Below are positions 26,638 to 36,515 of a stretch of DNA of 64,000 nt, in pieces; positions within the stretch are counted from its first letter, which is position 1; the number at the start of each line of letters is the position of its first letter. The stretch spans positions 46,191 through 110,190 of the forward strand of contig PBCY01000020.1 in the NCBI GenBank assembly GCA_002717245.1. The letters run 5' to 3'. A program made the position numbers and the translations under genes. This DNA comes from Pelagibacteraceae bacterium (lineage in GTDB: Bacteria; Pseudomonadota; Alphaproteobacteria; GCA-002720895). Under the pieces are notes generated by a model. The model had not been told where the DNA came from and ran no database searches. It was given only the letters and a program-made list of their open reading frames with translations.

Positions 26638-27852
26638 ATGGTTAAAAAATTTAAAAATAAAACTTTATCTTGGTTAGATTATAGACTTCCAGTTTTTAGC
26701 GTTCTAAGAGAAGCGTTAGTTGATCATCCAACACCAAGAAATTTAAATTATTGGTGGAATTTTGGATCATTAGCAGGAATTACTTTAATAATTATGATTG
26801 TTTCTGGCTTATTATTATCAATGCATTACGTGGCTCATGTAGATTTAGCTTTTGATAGCGTAGAACATATAATGCGAGATGTGAATTATGGTTGGCTAAT
26901 AAGATATATTCATAGTGTTGGAGCATCAATGTTTTTTCTTATAGTTTATATTCATATATCTAGAGGGCTATATTACGGATCTTATAAATATCCCCGAGAA
27001 GTATTATGGTGGCTAGGAATCATAATTTTTCTTTTAATGATTGCTACAGCTTTTTTAGGTTATACACTTCCTTGGGGACAAATGAGTTTTTGGGGCGCAA
27101 CTGTAATCACAAATTTATTTTCTGCTATTCCATTAGTAGGCGATAATATAGTTACATGGTTATGGGGAGGATTTTCTGTAGACAATCCTACTCTAAATAG
27201 GTTCTATTCTTTACATTTTTTATTACCTTTTATAATAGTTGCTGTTGTTTTTTTGCATATAGTGGCATTACATAAATTTGGTTCTAATAATCCAATTGGC
27301 ATTGATTTAACTTCAAAAAAAGAAAAAATACCTTTTCATCCATATTATACAATTAAAGATTTTTTTGGCTTTGGAGTTTTTTTTATTATTTTTGGAGTTT
27401 TTGTTTTTTTTATGCCAAATACTTTAGGTCATCCAGATAATTATATTCCGGCAGATCCTCTTGTAACACCAGAACATATTGTTCCTGAATGGTATTTTTT
27501 ACCTTTTTATGCAATTTTGAGGGCCATACCATTTAAACTATTAGGTGTTCTAGCAATGCTAAGTTCTATTTTTATTTTATTTTTATTACCTTGGCTAGAT
27601 ACATCCAAAGTTAGAAGTTGCAGATTCAGACCTATTTATAAACAATTTTATTGGATTTTTATTTTTAATTTTATAGTTTTAGGTTGGGTTGGTTCAAAGG
27701 TTCCAGAAGGTCATTATTTAATAATTAGTAGAATATCCACAGCATATTATTTTTTACATTTTTTATTTATTTTACCTATTCTTGGTTTTTTTGAAAAAAC
27801 TTCTCCTTTGCCATTAAATATTTTTGAAAATTCAAAAGTAAAAAAAAGTTAA
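26638..27852 (+). CDS. petB: Cytochrome b of the bc1 complex
   Basis: Diheme membrane subunit with the quinol oxidation and reduction sites. Recognised from [18 protein letters not shown], the heme-ligand helices ([22 protein letters not shown] and [21 protein letters not shown], given as landmarks in part), [18 protein letters not shown] and the Qo-site [16 protein letters not shown]. Length 404 aa is standard. ATG follows the petA stop directly. Confidence 0.98.
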   Translation: MVKKFKNKTLSWLDYRLPVFSVLREALVDHPTPRNLNYWWNFGSLAGITLIIMIVSGLLLSMHYVAHVDLAFDSVEHIMRDVNYGWLIRYIHSVGASMFFLIVYIHISRGLYYGSYKYPREVLWWLGIIIFLLMIATAFLGYTLPWGQMSFWGATVITNLFSAIPLVGDNIVTWLWGGFSVDNPTLNRFYSLHFLLPFIIVAVVFLHIVALHKFGSNNPIGIDLTSKKEKIPFHPYYTIKDFFGFGVFFIIFGVFVFFMPNTLGHPDNYIPADPLVTPEHIVPEWYFLPFYAILRAIPFKLLGVLAMLSSIFILFLLPWLDTSKVRSCRFRPIYKQFYWIFIFNFIVLGWVGSKVPEGHYLIISRISTAYYFLHFLFILPILGFFEKTSPLPLNIFENSKVKKS

Positions 27853-27860
27853 TATTAAAA

Positions 27861-28622
27861 ATGTTAAAAAAAATTTTTTTTATAGTATTTTTCTTCTTTT
27901 TCTCAAATCCAAATTTATTTGCTGTAGATGAAATTTCATTAAAAGAACAAAATTGGACTTTTGATGGAGTATTTGGAAGATATGACAAAGAAACTTTACA
28001 AAGAGGGTTGCAGGTTTATCAAGAAGTTTGTTCTGTTTGTCACGGAATGAAAAGACTTCGTTTTAGAGAACTAAAAGATTTAGGTTTTAATGAAGAGCAG
28101 ATAAAAGCATATGCAGAAACTTTTGAAATTCAAGATGGACCAAATGATGAAGGAGAGATGTTTTTGCGTCCAGGAGAGCCTAGCGATTCTTTCGTATCTC
28201 CTTATAGAAATAAGGAAGAAGCTAAAGCTGCTTTTGGAGGCGCATATCCTCCTGATTTATCACTATTAACTAAAGCCTATAAAAATGGGCCTGATTATAT
28301 ATATTCTTTACTCACAGGCTATGAAGAAAATCCTCCAAAAGATTTTGATTTACCTGAGGGGCTATATTACAATCCTTATCATGATGGCAATGTTATAGCA
28401 ATGCCACCACCATTATATGATGATGCAATAGAGTATATTGACGGGACAGATGCAAATTTACATCAACTCTCTTATGACATTGTAAGTTTTTTAAATTGGG
28501 CTGCAGAACCTGAATTACAAAAAAGAAAATCTTTAGGATTAAAAGTTTTACTTTTCTTAATTGTTCTAACCTTACTTCTTTATGTTACAATGAAAGAAAT
28601 ATGGGCTAGAATTGAAAAATAA
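27861..28622 (+). CDS. petC: Cytochrome c1
   Basis: Heme c subunit handing electrons from the Rieske protein to cytochrome c. A signal peptide (about residues 1-21) precedes the heme site CSVCH in YQEVCSVCHGMKRLRF; the axial Met is in GNVIAMPPPLYDD. A C-terminal membrane anchor spans about residues 225-245 and ends IWARIEK. Length 253 aa is normal. Its TAA overlaps the mtnP start by one base, so the methylthioadenosine genes seem to be on the same transcript. Confidence 0.97.
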   Translation: MLKKIFFIVFFFFFSNPNLFAVDEISLKEQNWTFDGVFGRYDKETLQRGLQVYQEVCSVCHGMKRLRFRELKDLGFNEEQIKAYAETFEIQDGPNDEGEMFLRPGEPSDSFVSPYRNKEEAKAAFGGAYPPDLSLLTKAYKNGPDYIYSLLTGYEENPPKDFDLPEGLYYNPYHDGNVIAMPPPLYDDAIEYIDGTDANLHQLSYDIVSFLNWAAEPELQKRKSLGLKVLLFLIVLTLLLYVTMKEIWARIEK

Positions 28623-29503
28623 TGAAAAAAAGTTTTTTATTAGCTTTTATTGGTGGTAGCGGCATTTATCAAATTGAAGACTTAAAAAATAAAAAATGGA
28701 TAAATGTTAATACCCCTTGGGGAAAACCTTCAGATAAAATTTTAACCGGCATAGTTAATAACAGAAAAGTTTTATTTCTTCCAAGACATGGAAGAAATCA
28801 TATTTATAATCCTAGTGAAATAAATTACAGAGCTAATATATATGCTTTAAAAAAATTAGGTGCAACAGACATTATATCACTTTCAGCTTGTGGATCTTTA
28901 AAAGAAAGATTGTCACCAGGCACATTTGTACTTGTTGATCAATTTATTGACAAAACATTAATAAGAAAAAAAACATTTTTTGAAGAAGGAATAGTAGCCC
29001 ATGTTTCTATGGCTAATCCAACAAGTGAAATATTAAGAAATGCTTGTGAAGAAGTATTAAAAAAATTGAAAATAAAATATCAGAGAAGAGGAACTTATCT
29101 TGCTATGGAAGGTCCGCAATTTTCATCAAAAGCAGAATCTGAAAATTATAGAAAGCAAAAAATAGATGTAATAGGTATGACAAATATGCCTGAAGCTAAA
29201 TTAGCAAGAGAGGCAGAAATTAGATATGCGACAGTTGCAATGGTTACAGATTATGATTGTTGGCATAAAAAACATGATGATGTTGATGTTGAACAAATTA
29301 TTAATACATTAAATAAAAATTCTAATAATGCTAAAGCTTTAGTTAAAAATATAATTGATGTTGTGTCAAAGCATATAACAAGAAAAAAAGATTTTACAGA
29401 AAATATCCTTGATAAATCAATAATAACTCAAAAAAAGCATTGGAATAAAAAAAGTAAAAAAAAATTAAATGAAATTTTAAAAAGATATTTGGAGAAAAAT
29501 TGA
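28622..29503 (+). CDS. mtnP: S-methyl-5'-thioadenosine phosphorylase
   Basis: Splits methylthioadenosine with phosphate into adenine and methylthioribose 1-phosphate. Motifs: IGGSGIYQIEDL, the phosphate loop LPRHGRNHIYNPSEINYRANI in parts, EGPQFSSKAESENYR and the purine-site VIGMTNMPEAKLAREAEI. Length 293 aa. It overlaps petC by 1 bp and mtnA by 4 bp. The adenine-specific Ser/Asp pattern (DYDCWH) suits MTA rather than inosine or guanosine substrates. Confidence 0.95.
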   Translation: MKKSFLLAFIGGSGIYQIEDLKNKKWINVNTPWGKPSDKILTGIVNNRKVLFLPRHGRNHIYNPSEINYRANIYALKKLGATDIISLSACGSLKERLSPGTFVLVDQFIDKTLIRKKTFFEEGIVAHVSMANPTSEILRNACEEVLKKLKIKYQRRGTYLAMEGPQFSSKAESENYRKQKIDVIGMTNMPEAKLAREAEIRYATVAMVTDYDCWHKKHDDVDVEQIINTLNKNSNNAKALVKNIIDVVSKHITRKKDFTENILDKSIITQKKHWNKKSKKKLNEILKRYLEKN

Positions 29504-30582
29504 AAGTTAAAGGGAAAAATTATAAATCAATATGGTTAGATAAAAAGAAACTGGTTGTAGTCGTAATTGACCAAAGACTTTTACCTCATAAATTTAAATT
29601 ATTATATTTAAGAAATATTAAAGATGTAAAAAAAGCTATTAAAAATATGGTTGTTAGAGGAGCGCCTCTTATAGGGGTAACAGCAGCATATGGTATATAC
29701 TTATCAATGAAAAAAGATTCAAGTGATAGAAATTTAAATAATTCTATTAATTTCTTAAGAAATGCTAGACCTACGGCGGTTAATTTATCTTGGGCATTAG
29801 AATTTGTTAAGAAAAGATTATTAAAAGCAGGGGCTTTAAACAGAGTTGAATTATCAAAACAAATTGCAGATGAAATAAGTGATAATGACATAAAGTGTTG
29901 TAAAAGAATTGCTGAAAATGGATTGAAAATAATTCTTGGTATAAAAAAAAGAAAAAAAAATAAAACCATTAATATTTTAACTCATTGTAACGCTGGATGG
30001 CTTGCCACAGTTGATTGGGGAACTGCTTTATCTCCAATTTTTTTAGCACATAGAAAAAAAATAAAAATTCATGTTTGGGTGGATGAGACAAGACCTAGAA
30101 ATCAAGGATCATCATTAACTGCATGGGAGCTTTTGCAAGAAAAAATACCTCATACAATTATTACTGATAATGCCGGAGGTCATATTATGCAACATGGAAT
30201 GGTAGACATGTGTATTACAGGATCTGATAGAACTACTTCTAATGGTGATGTCTGTAATAAAATAGGAACTTATTTAAAAGCACTCTCAGCTTTTGATAAT
30301 AAAATTCCTTTTTATGTTGCTTTGCCATCAAATACAATTGATTTGAATTCAAAAAATTATTTAAAAGATATTCCAATTGAACAAAGAAATTCTGATGAAT
30401 TAACTCATATTAAAGGTATAAATTCTAAAGGAAACAATATAAAAATTAGAATAACACCGAAAGGAAGTAAGGTAAAAAATTATTCATTTGATGTTACTCC
30501 TGCAAAGTATGTTACTAGATTAATAACAGAAAAAGGTATTTTTAAAGCAAAGAAAAGTGAAATAAAAAAAATTTTTTCTTAA
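29500..30582 (+). CDS. mtnA: Methylthioribose-1-phosphate isomerase
   Basis: Converts methylthioribose 1-phosphate to methylthioribulose 1-phosphate. eIF2B-like fold with VVRGAPLIGVTAAYGIYLS, the catalytic Cys in LTHCNAGWLAT, the DETRPRNQGSSLTAWEL block and catalytic Asp in MCITGSDRTTSNGDVCNKIGTY given in part. TTG start inside the mtnP end (4-bp overlap). Length 360 aa is normal. It feeds the class II aldolase encoded next. Confidence 0.95.
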   Translation: MKVKGKNYKSIWLDKKKLVVVVIDQRLLPHKFKLLYLRNIKDVKKAIKNMVVRGAPLIGVTAAYGIYLSMKKDSSDRNLNNSINFLRNARPTAVNLSWALEFVKKRLLKAGALNRVELSKQIADEISDNDIKCCKRIAENGLKIILGIKKRKKNKTINILTHCNAGWLATVDWGTALSPIFLAHRKKIKIHVWVDETRPRNQGSSLTAWELLQEKIPHTIITDNAGGHIMQHGMVDMCITGSDRTTSNGDVCNKIGTYLKALSAFDNKIPFYVALPSNTIDLNSKNYLKDIPIEQRNSDELTHIKGINSKGNNIKIRITPKGSKVKNYSFDVTPAKYVTRLITEKGIFKAKKSEIKKIFS

Positions 30583-30586
30583 AAAA

Positions 30587-31219
30587 ATGAATAGAAAAGA
30601 ATTAGTTAAAACTACTAGATATTTAAATGATAAAAATATAAATCGTGGCTCATCTGGTAATTTAAGTTATCGAATAAATAATGGTTTTGTTATTACTCCA
30701 TCTTCAGTTCCTAACAATAAATTAAATATAAAAGATTGTGTTCAAATGGATTTTAAGGGAGTTTTTAAAAACAAATTAAAACCATCAACTGAATGGAGAA
30801 TACATAGGGATATTTATAGAAAAAGAAAAGATATTTTTGCAATAATTCATACTCATCCAACATTCTCTACAGCTATTGCGTGTATGAATATAAAAATTCC
30901 TTCTTTTCATTATATGATTGCAATGGCAGGTGGAGATGATATTAAATGTGCAAAATATGCTACTTTTGGGACAGAACAACTTTCAAAAAATGTAATAAAA
31001 GCATTAGAAAATAGAAATGCTTGCTTAATGGCTAATCATGGACTTATTGTAGGCGCTAAAAATCTAAAAATTGCTACAAAATTAACTGAAGAAGTAGAAA
31101 ATATATCAAAACAGTATTTACAAATATTAAAGTCTGGAAAAAAACCAGTTATCTTATCAAAAAAAGAAATGGTAAAAAATATAAGAAAAATAAAAGATTA
31201 TAATTATGGGAAAATTTAA
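30587..31219 (+). CDS. Class II (fuculose-phosphate-type) aldolase, likely methylthioribulose-1-phosphate aldolase
   Basis: Zinc aldolase/epimerase fold: NRGSSGNLSYR, GFVITPSSVP, catalytic Glu in KPSTEWRIHRDIY, zinc His pair in IIHTHPTFSTA and third His in MANHGLIVG. The GGDDIKCAKYATFGT block is typical of FucA/Ald2 enzymes rather than MtnB dehydratase, which has a different active-site surround. With mtnP and mtnA directly upstream and no mtnC/mtnD/mtnE nearby, the likely reaction is cleavage of methylthioribulose 1-phosphate to DHAP and methylthioacetaldehyde. MtnB remains an alternative. Its stop abuts the ychF stop. Confidence 0.85.
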   Translation: MNRKELVKTTRYLNDKNINRGSSGNLSYRINNGFVITPSSVPNNKLNIKDCVQMDFKGVFKNKLKPSTEWRIHRDIYRKRKDIFAIIHTHPTFSTAIACMNIKIPSFHYMIAMAGGDDIKCAKYATFGTEQLSKNVIKALENRNACLMANHGLIVGAKNLKIATKLTEEVENISKQYLQILKSGKKPVILSKKEMVKNIRKIKDYNYGKI

Positions 31220-32317
31220 TTAAATATTAAATAAAAAATGTACTACATCTCCGTCTTTTATTAAATATTCCTTTCCTTCTTGTCTAATTTTTCCATTTTC
31301 TTTTGCACCTTTTAAGCCTCCAAATTTTATATAATCATCATAAGAGGTTGTTTCAGCACATATAAATCCTTTTTTAAAATCGGTATGTATAACTGCAGAT
31401 GCGTCAGGAGCTTTAGTATTTTTTTTAATTGTCCAAGCTTTCGTTTCTTTTTCGCCTGCTGTGAAATATGTAATTAAATCAAGTTTAATATAAGAGGATT
31501 TTATAATTCTATCTAAACCGGAGTCATTCCAACCAAGAGATTTTAAGAATTCTTTTTTTTCTACTTTATTTTCTAATTGGGCTATTTGAGATTCTATTTC
31601 TGCTGAGATAGAAATTATTAAAGGGTTTTCATTATTTAAATTATTTTTTATAAGGTTTATATATTTGTTATCTTCTAATTTTTCTTTTTCACTTAAATTA
31701 CAAATAAATATTTTTGGCTTTGTAGAAATTAAATTAAAAGTTTTTATAATTTCTATTTCATCTTTGTTAAAATTCAAATTATTAATATCTTTTTTTAATG
31801 AAATATTTTGTGATATTTTTTCCAAAATTAATATTTTTTCTTTATTTATTTCTTCTTTATCAATATTTTTTTTTAAATTTTTTAATTGCTCTTCAATGTT
31901 AACTAAATCAGATAAAATTAATTCTTCCTCAATAATTTTCATATCTCTTATTGGGTCTAAAGAATCTTCAATATGGTCTATGTCAGGATTATCAAAACAT
32001 CTTATTACATGAAGAATTAAATCTACTTCTTTAATATGTGATAAAAATTTATTACCAAGGCCCTCTCCTTTTGATGCACCTTTAACTAAACCAGCAATAT
32101 CAATAAAATTTAATTGAGTTGGAATTATATTTTTTGAATTTTCAATTTTACCAATTTTAGTTAATCTATTATCTGGAACTTCGACTATTGCTTTGTTAGG
32201 CTCTATAGTACAAAAAGCATAATTTGATGCTTTAGCATTTTGTGAATTAGTTAAGGCATTAAATAATGTTGATTTTCCAACATTAGGTAGACCAACTATT
32301 CCACATGAGAAACCCAT
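31220..32317 (-). CDS. ychF: Redox-regulated ATPase YchF (Obg-like)
   Basis: Ribosome-associated P-loop ATPase. G1 GLPNVGKSTLFNALT, DIAGLVKGASKGEGLGNKFLSHI as G3 region, the altered G4 (CNLSEKE in place of NKxD, which explains the ATP preference), and a C-terminal TGS-like domain TYFTAGEKETKAWTI...GDVVHFLFN. Length 365 aa. It overlaps pth by one base, the usual pth-ychF pair. Confidence 0.97.
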   Translation of the reverse strand: MGFSCGIVGLPNVGKSTLFNALTNSQNAKASNYAFCTIEPNKAIVEVPDNRLTKIGKIENSKNIIPTQLNFIDIAGLVKGASKGEGLGNKFLSHIKEVDLILHVIRCFDNPDIDHIEDSLDPIRDMKIIEEELILSDLVNIEEQLKNLKKNIDKEEINKEKILILEKISQNISLKKDINNLNFNKDEIEIIKTFNLISTKPKIFICNLSEKEKLEDNKYINLIKNNLNNENPLIISISAEIESQIAQLENKVEKKEFLKSLGWNDSGLDRIIKSSYIKLDLITYFTAGEKETKAWTIKKNTKAPDASAVIHTDFKKGFICAETTSYDDYIKFGGLKGAKENGKIRQEGKEYLIKDGDVVHFLFNI

Positions 32318-32883
32318 TATTTATCTGATAGTTTATTCATTAAAATAGAGATATCATTCGAATCTGGATTTATTAAATATTCAAAAAAAGAAGCTATTCT
32401 ATTGATAGAAAATAATATTTCTTTTTCTTCTTCTTTTTTAAAATCTTCTAATACGAATTTATTTACACTTTTATTTTTTGGTCTATCAATTCCTATTCTT
32501 ATTCTTTTATAATTTTTACCTATTGTTTCATCAATACTTTTTAAACCATTGTGCCCCGCACTTCCCCCTCCAATTTTAATTTTTATTTTACCAAGTGGTA
32601 AATCAATGTCATCGTGGACTACTAGTATTTTTTTTATATTTATTTTATAAAAATCAATCAATTTTTTTATTGATACACCTGATAAGTTCATAAAATCTTT
32701 TGGTTTTAAAATAAATATTTTTTCATTTGATATTTTGCCTTCAAAGACTTCACCAAATTTGTTTTTATTTTTTTTGTTAAAAGAAAACTTTTTTACAATT
32801 ACATCAACCGTCATATACCCAACGTTATGTCTGTTTTTTTTATATTTTTGACCTGGATTACCTAAACCGACTAAAAGGTACAT
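32317..32883 (-). CDS. pth: Peptidyl-tRNA hydrolase
   Basis: Recycles peptidyl-tRNAs released from stalled ribosomes. Motifs: VGLGNPGQKYKKNRHNVGYM with the catalytic His, LKPKDFMNLSG, VVHDDIDLPLGKIKIK and GGGSAGHNGLKSI. Length 188 aa is standard. Between rplY (35-bp gap) and ychF (1-bp overlap), the classical rplY-pth-ychF order. Confidence 0.97.
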   Translation of the reverse strand: MYLLVGLGNPGQKYKKNRHNVGYMTVDVIVKKFSFNKKNKNKFGEVFEGKISNEKIFILKPKDFMNLSGVSIKKLIDFYKINIKKILVVHDDIDLPLGKIKIKIGGGSAGHNGLKSIDETIGKNYKRIRIGIDRPKNKSVNKFVLEDFKKEEEKEILFSINRIASFFEYLINPDSNDISILMNKLSDK

Positions 32884-32918
32884 TTTTTTTTTTATAAAAT
32901 ATTCTAATGATAATAAAT

Positions 32919-33647
32919 TTATTTTTTAGATTCTTCTTCTTTTTTTGCTTCAGCTTCTTTATTTTCTTCTTTGCCTTCTTCTGTTTTTTCTTCTTTACTT
33001 TCTTCTCCTTCTTTACCTTCCACTGTTTCTCCTTCCTCTCCTTCCTCTCCTTCAGTTTCTGGTTTTTCTTCTTCAACTGGCATAACAGTAGGCGCAGCTA
33101 TGGTAGCAACTGTAAAATCTCTATCAGATATTTGAGGAGTCACACCTTCTTGTAATTTTATATCACTCATATGAATAACTGATCCAACTTCTAAATTTGC
33201 TAAATCTGCTTCTAATTTTTCAGGAATATTATTAATTTTACAAATTAAATCAATTTCTCTTCTCACAGCATTTAAAACTCCTCCGCCTTTTAATCCTGGG
33301 GATTTATCTTCATTTATAAAAATAATCGGAACTGAAATATTTATTTTAGATTCATTATTAACTCTTAAAAAATCAATATGTATAGGTTTATCATTTAAAG
33401 GATCAGTTTGTATTTCTCTAGGTAACACTTTAATTTCTTTTTTATTTAGTTTTAAGCTAAATACTGTTGAAAAGAAACTTGCATTTGATAATTCTTTAAT
33501 AATTCTTGGATAATCAACCGCAATGTATGTTGGTTCTTTTTTTTCACCATATATAACAGCAGGTATTTTTCCAGTATTTCTTAGTAATTTTGAATCACTT
33601 TTTCCAGTTTTATCTCTACTAATTATATCTAAATTAATTTCTTTCAT
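32919..33647 (-). CDS. rplY: 50S ribosomal protein bL25 (CTC form) with an acidic tail
   Basis: Binds 5S rRNA. The N-terminal L25 domain (residues about 1-90, TGKSDSKLLRNTGKIPAVIYG and PIHIDFLRV) is followed by the TL5/CTC beta domain (ISVPIIFINEDKSPGLKGGGVL...). From about residue 188 the protein becomes an extended Glu/Lys/Gly tail of some 55 residues with repeated EEGEEGE- and EEGKEE-like blocks. Length 242 aa. The tail creates the polypyrimidine shadow ORFs seen in the track on both strands. It is 73 bp downstream of prs. Confidence 0.95.
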   Translation of the reverse strand: MKEINLDIISRDKTGKSDSKLLRNTGKIPAVIYGEKKEPTYIAVDYPRIIKELSNASFFSTVFSLKLNKKEIKVLPREIQTDPLNDKPIHIDFLRVNNESKINISVPIIFINEDKSPGLKGGGVLNAVRREIDLICKINNIPEKLEADLANLEVGSVIHMSDIKLQEGVTPQISDRDFTVATIAAPTVMPVEEEKPETEGEEGEEGETVEGKEGEESKEEKTEEGKEENKEAEAKKEEESKK

Positions 33648-33721
33648 TTTACTAAATTAAGGATTAATTAGTTTATAGTTAAATACTATATAATTTCAAC
33701 ATTTTAATAAATTTTATTTAA

Positions 33722-34648
33722 TTAAAATAATACTGAAACAGATTTTTCAGCACTAATTCTTTTTATAGCTTCACTTAATAAAGGAGAAACTGAGATAATA
33801 TTTATTTTAGTAGAATTTTTTGTACTTTGAATAGGCTCGATACTATCAGTTACGACAACTCTTTTAATTGGAGATTTTGAAATTCTTGCAATTGCTTTTC
33901 CTGAAAAAACACCGTGCGTTATATATGCGGCAATATCTTTTGCACCTTTTTTCTTAATTTCTTTTGCGGCATTACACAAAGTACCTGCTGAATCAACTAT
34001 ATCATCAATAATTATACAAGTTTTATTTTTTACATCTCCTATTACATTCATTACTTCTGATTTTCCAGGCTCACCTCTTCTTTTATCCATAATAGCAATA
34101 TCACTTTTAAATTGAGTAGCTATTTCTCTTGCCTTTGTTATGCCTCCAACATCTGGAGAAACAAAAGTAATATTTCTTTTATAGTTTTTTTTAATATCTC
34201 TAACAAAAATTGGAGAACTATAAAGATTATCGGTAGGTATATCAAAGAAACCTTGTATTTGCCCAGCGTGTAGGTCTAAAGTTAAAACTCTATCAGCTCC
34301 AGCATTAGTAATAAGATTTGAAACAAGCTTTGCAGTTATAGGTGTTCTTGGGCCAGTTTTTCTATCTTGTCTTGCATATCCAAAATATGGAATAACGGCA
34401 GTAATCCTTTTTGCAGAGCCTCTTTTTAATGCGTCAATAGTAATTAAAAGTTCCATTAAATTATCATTTGCTGGAAAGGAGGTTGATTGAATTACAAAAA
34501 CATCTTCTCCTCTTACATTTTCAAGAATTTCTACAAAAATCTCCATATCAGAAAATCTTTTAATTACACACTTACATAATTTCTTGTTTAATTTTTTTGC
34601 TATAGATTCTGCTAAAGCCGTATTGCTGTTACATGATACTATTTTCAT
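33722..34648 (-). CDS. prs: Ribose-phosphate pyrophosphokinase
   Basis: Makes PRPP from ribose 5-phosphate and ATP for nucleotides, His, Trp and NAD. Motifs: [57 protein letters not shown] and the PRPP loop [18 protein letters not shown]. Length 308 aa. It overlaps pgeF by one base. In alphaproteobacteria prs, rplY, pth and ychF commonly sit together. Confidence 0.98.
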   Translation of the reverse strand: MKIVSCNSNTALAESIAKKLNKKLCKCVIKRFSDMEIFVEILENVRGEDVFVIQSTSFPANDNLMELLITIDALKRGSAKRITAVIPYFGYARQDRKTGPRTPITAKLVSNLITNAGADRVLTLDLHAGQIQGFFDIPTDNLYSSPIFVRDIKKNYKRNITFVSPDVGGITKAREIATQFKSDIAIMDKRRGEPGKSEVMNVIGDVKNKTCIIIDDIVDSAGTLCNAAKEIKKKGAKDIAAYITHGVFSGKAIARISKSPIKRVVVTDSIEPIQSTKNSTKINIISVSPLLSEAIKRISAEKSVSVLF

Positions 34649-35415
34649 TAATTTTTTTCACCATTTATTGATATTATTGAAAGGCATCTTCCATAATCAT
34701 TTTCTTTAAATAATAAAGATCTTCTATAACTAAAAAAGTTTTTTTTATCTTTAAATGTATCAAATGAATTAAAAAAAATATTTTTTACACCAAGGTTATT
34801 TAATTTTTTAATTATATAAGATTTTAAATCAAATTTCATTTCGTTATTATTAATTAAAAAAAATTGTTTATTTTTTGGATTTTCAATAATAAATTTCATA
34901 AAAAAATCATTATTTACTTTATAAGACTCTTTTCCAATACAAGGTCCTATACATGATATTATGTTGTTTAATTTTGACCCACATTCAAGCATTAATTTTA
35001 TAGAATTATCAATTATTCCATTTTTTGCACCTTTCCATCCGGCATGTATAGCTGAAATTATTTTTTGTTTCGGATCAAAAAGAAGTACTGGCGCACAATC
35101 AGCAGTTAAAATACCAAGAACTATTTTATTTGATATAGTTATTAAACCATCAGCATTTATATTTTTATTTATTGATTTTTCATTAACAATTTTAACTTTA
35201 TTACTGTGAATTTGATTAGGGATTATAAGTTTTTTATTATTTAAATTGATTTTTTTTAGAGCAATATATCTATTTTTTAATATGTTGCTTTTTTTATCTT
35301 TTGAATTTAGACCACAATTTAAAGATTTATAAATTCCTTTGCTAACCCCAGTATTTCTTGTAAAAAAAACACATTTTATATTAGAAAACTTTTTAATTTC
35401 TTTAAATACAAACAT
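34648..35415 (-). CDS. pgeF: PgeF/YfiH family (multicopper-oxidase-like, peptidoglycan editing factor)
   Basis: Zinc-dependent family (former laccase domain) implicated in correcting misincorporated amino acids in peptidoglycan precursors. Motifs: [19 protein letters not shown], the metal-site [18 protein letters not shown] with Asp-Cys, [15 protein letters not shown] and [12 protein letters not shown]. Length 255 aa. Sits between midA (2-bp gap) and prs (1-bp overlap) in the typical lgt-midA-pgeF order. Confidence 0.93.
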   Translation of the reverse strand: MFVFKEIKKFSNIKCVFFTRNTGVSKGIYKSLNCGLNSKDKKSNILKNRYIALKKINLNNKKLIIPNQIHSNKVKIVNEKSINKNINADGLITISNKIVLGILTADCAPVLLFDPKQKIISAIHAGWKGAKNGIIDNSIKLMLECGSKLNNIISCIGPCIGKESYKVNNDFFMKFIIENPKNKQFFLINNNEMKFDLKSYIIKKLNNLGVKNIFFNSFDTFKDKKNFFSYRRSLLFKENDYGRCLSIISINGEKN

Positions 35416-35417
35416 TT

Positions 35418-36515
35418 TTAGAAACCAGTTAATTTATTTATATTTTTATTACTTATTGAAATAACATTAAAAATTTTACCCATTTTTTTTTCATTTATTA
35501 AAAAATCTAGACCTTTTTCTAAATTTTTTTTTTGATTATTATTCGCATTTTTAAAAAGCGTTTTTGCTCTATACATAATTCCAAGATTTATAAGAAAATT
35601 TTTTTGATTTATTGGTCCGTGAGTTACCAAATTAAATTGATTTGATATTTTTTTTATTAAATTAAAATTAACATGTGTGCTTAAATCAGAAGATCCTATT
35701 TTTTTAAAAGGGCTTATTATTTTATGTTTTTTGATACTTTTTAAAGAATTTCCGAAAATTTTAAATTTTGCGTAGTCAATAATTAAACATGCACTTTTTA
35801 TCTTTTTAATTTTGTAAAACAAATCATTTAAAAAACTTATCATATTGTATGGTATTTCATATATTGAACCAATTCTATTACATTCATCATCTTTTGGTAA
35901 AAAATTTTCTAGAACTGTGGGATTTTTTGAGTATGAAATAAAAAATTTTTTTTTATTTTTATCATAATTTATCATTCTTTCTCTCCATCCTATATTTGTT
36001 AATTCTATTTGTTTTATTGGTAATGCATCAAAAAACTCATTTGCAATTAAAATAAAAGGAATTTCTGGAATTTTATTAAAATTATTTATCCACTTTATTT
36101 TTTTTAAAATTTTTTGATCAATTTTAGACAAATTTTTTTTTTGAATTTTTTTTAATAAAGGACTTATTTCAAATAAATAAATATTTTTACATTTATTTAA
36201 AAATTCTTTATTTATTTTAATTACTCTAAAAAAATCTTTCATTAAGTATCCGCTGCCTGGACCTAATTCAATTAAATTAAATTGATTTGGTTTACCCATT
36301 TTTTTCCAGCAGTCTATACTCCATATAGCAATTAACTCTCCAAACATTTGACTTATTTCAGGAGCTGTAAGGTAATCTTTTTTTTCTCCAAACGGCAGGT
36401 TATTATTAAAATATCCATAATTATAATTTAAGTTACTTTCTAAAATAAAATCTGAAATACTAATAGGGCCAAAATTTAGAATTCTTTTTTTTAATATTTC
36501 TTCTAAAGTTTGCAT
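35418..36515 (-). CDS. MidA/NDUFAF7-family SAM-dependent methyltransferase
   Basis: Member of the family whose mitochondrial form, NDUFAF7, methylates an Arg of complex I subunit NDUFS2. Motifs: DYLTAPEISQMFGELIAIW near the N-terminus, the SAM loop NLIELGPGSGYLMKD, LIANEFFDALPIKQ and LIIDYAKF, followed by STHVNFNLI. Length 365 aa is normal. The gene follows lgt directly on the same strand, an order seen across alphaproteobacteria. A role in complex I assembly is by homology only. Confidence 0.9.
   Translation of the reverse strand: MQTLEEILKKRILNFGPISISDFILESNLNYNYGYFNNNLPFGEKKDYLTAPEISQMFGELIAIWSIDCWKKMGKPNQFNLIELGPGSGYLMKDFFRVIKINKEFLNKCKNIYLFEISPLLKKIQKKNLSKIDQKILKKIKWINNFNKIPEIPFILIANEFFDALPIKQIELTNIGWRERMINYDKNKKKFFISYSKNPTVLENFLPKDDECNRIGSIYEIPYNMISFLNDLFYKIKKIKSACLIIDYAKFKIFGNSLKSIKKHKIISPFKKIGSSDLSTHVNFNLIKKISNQFNLVTHGPINQKNFLINLGIMYRAKTLFKNANNNQKKNLEKGLDFLINEKKMGKIFNVISISNKNINKLTGF

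Noticed and set aside
30587-31219. MtnB methylthioribulose-1-phosphate dehydratase
   Set aside because: Sequence surround of the catalytic Glu and the GGDDIKCAKYATFGT block fit fuculose-phosphate-type aldolases better, and mtnC/mtnD are not adjacent; kept only as an alternative.
32858-33155. Two ORFs made of Lys/Glu or Phe/Ser runs (32858-33076 minus, 32907-33155 plus)
   Set aside because: Out-of-frame readings of the purine-rich tail of rplY.
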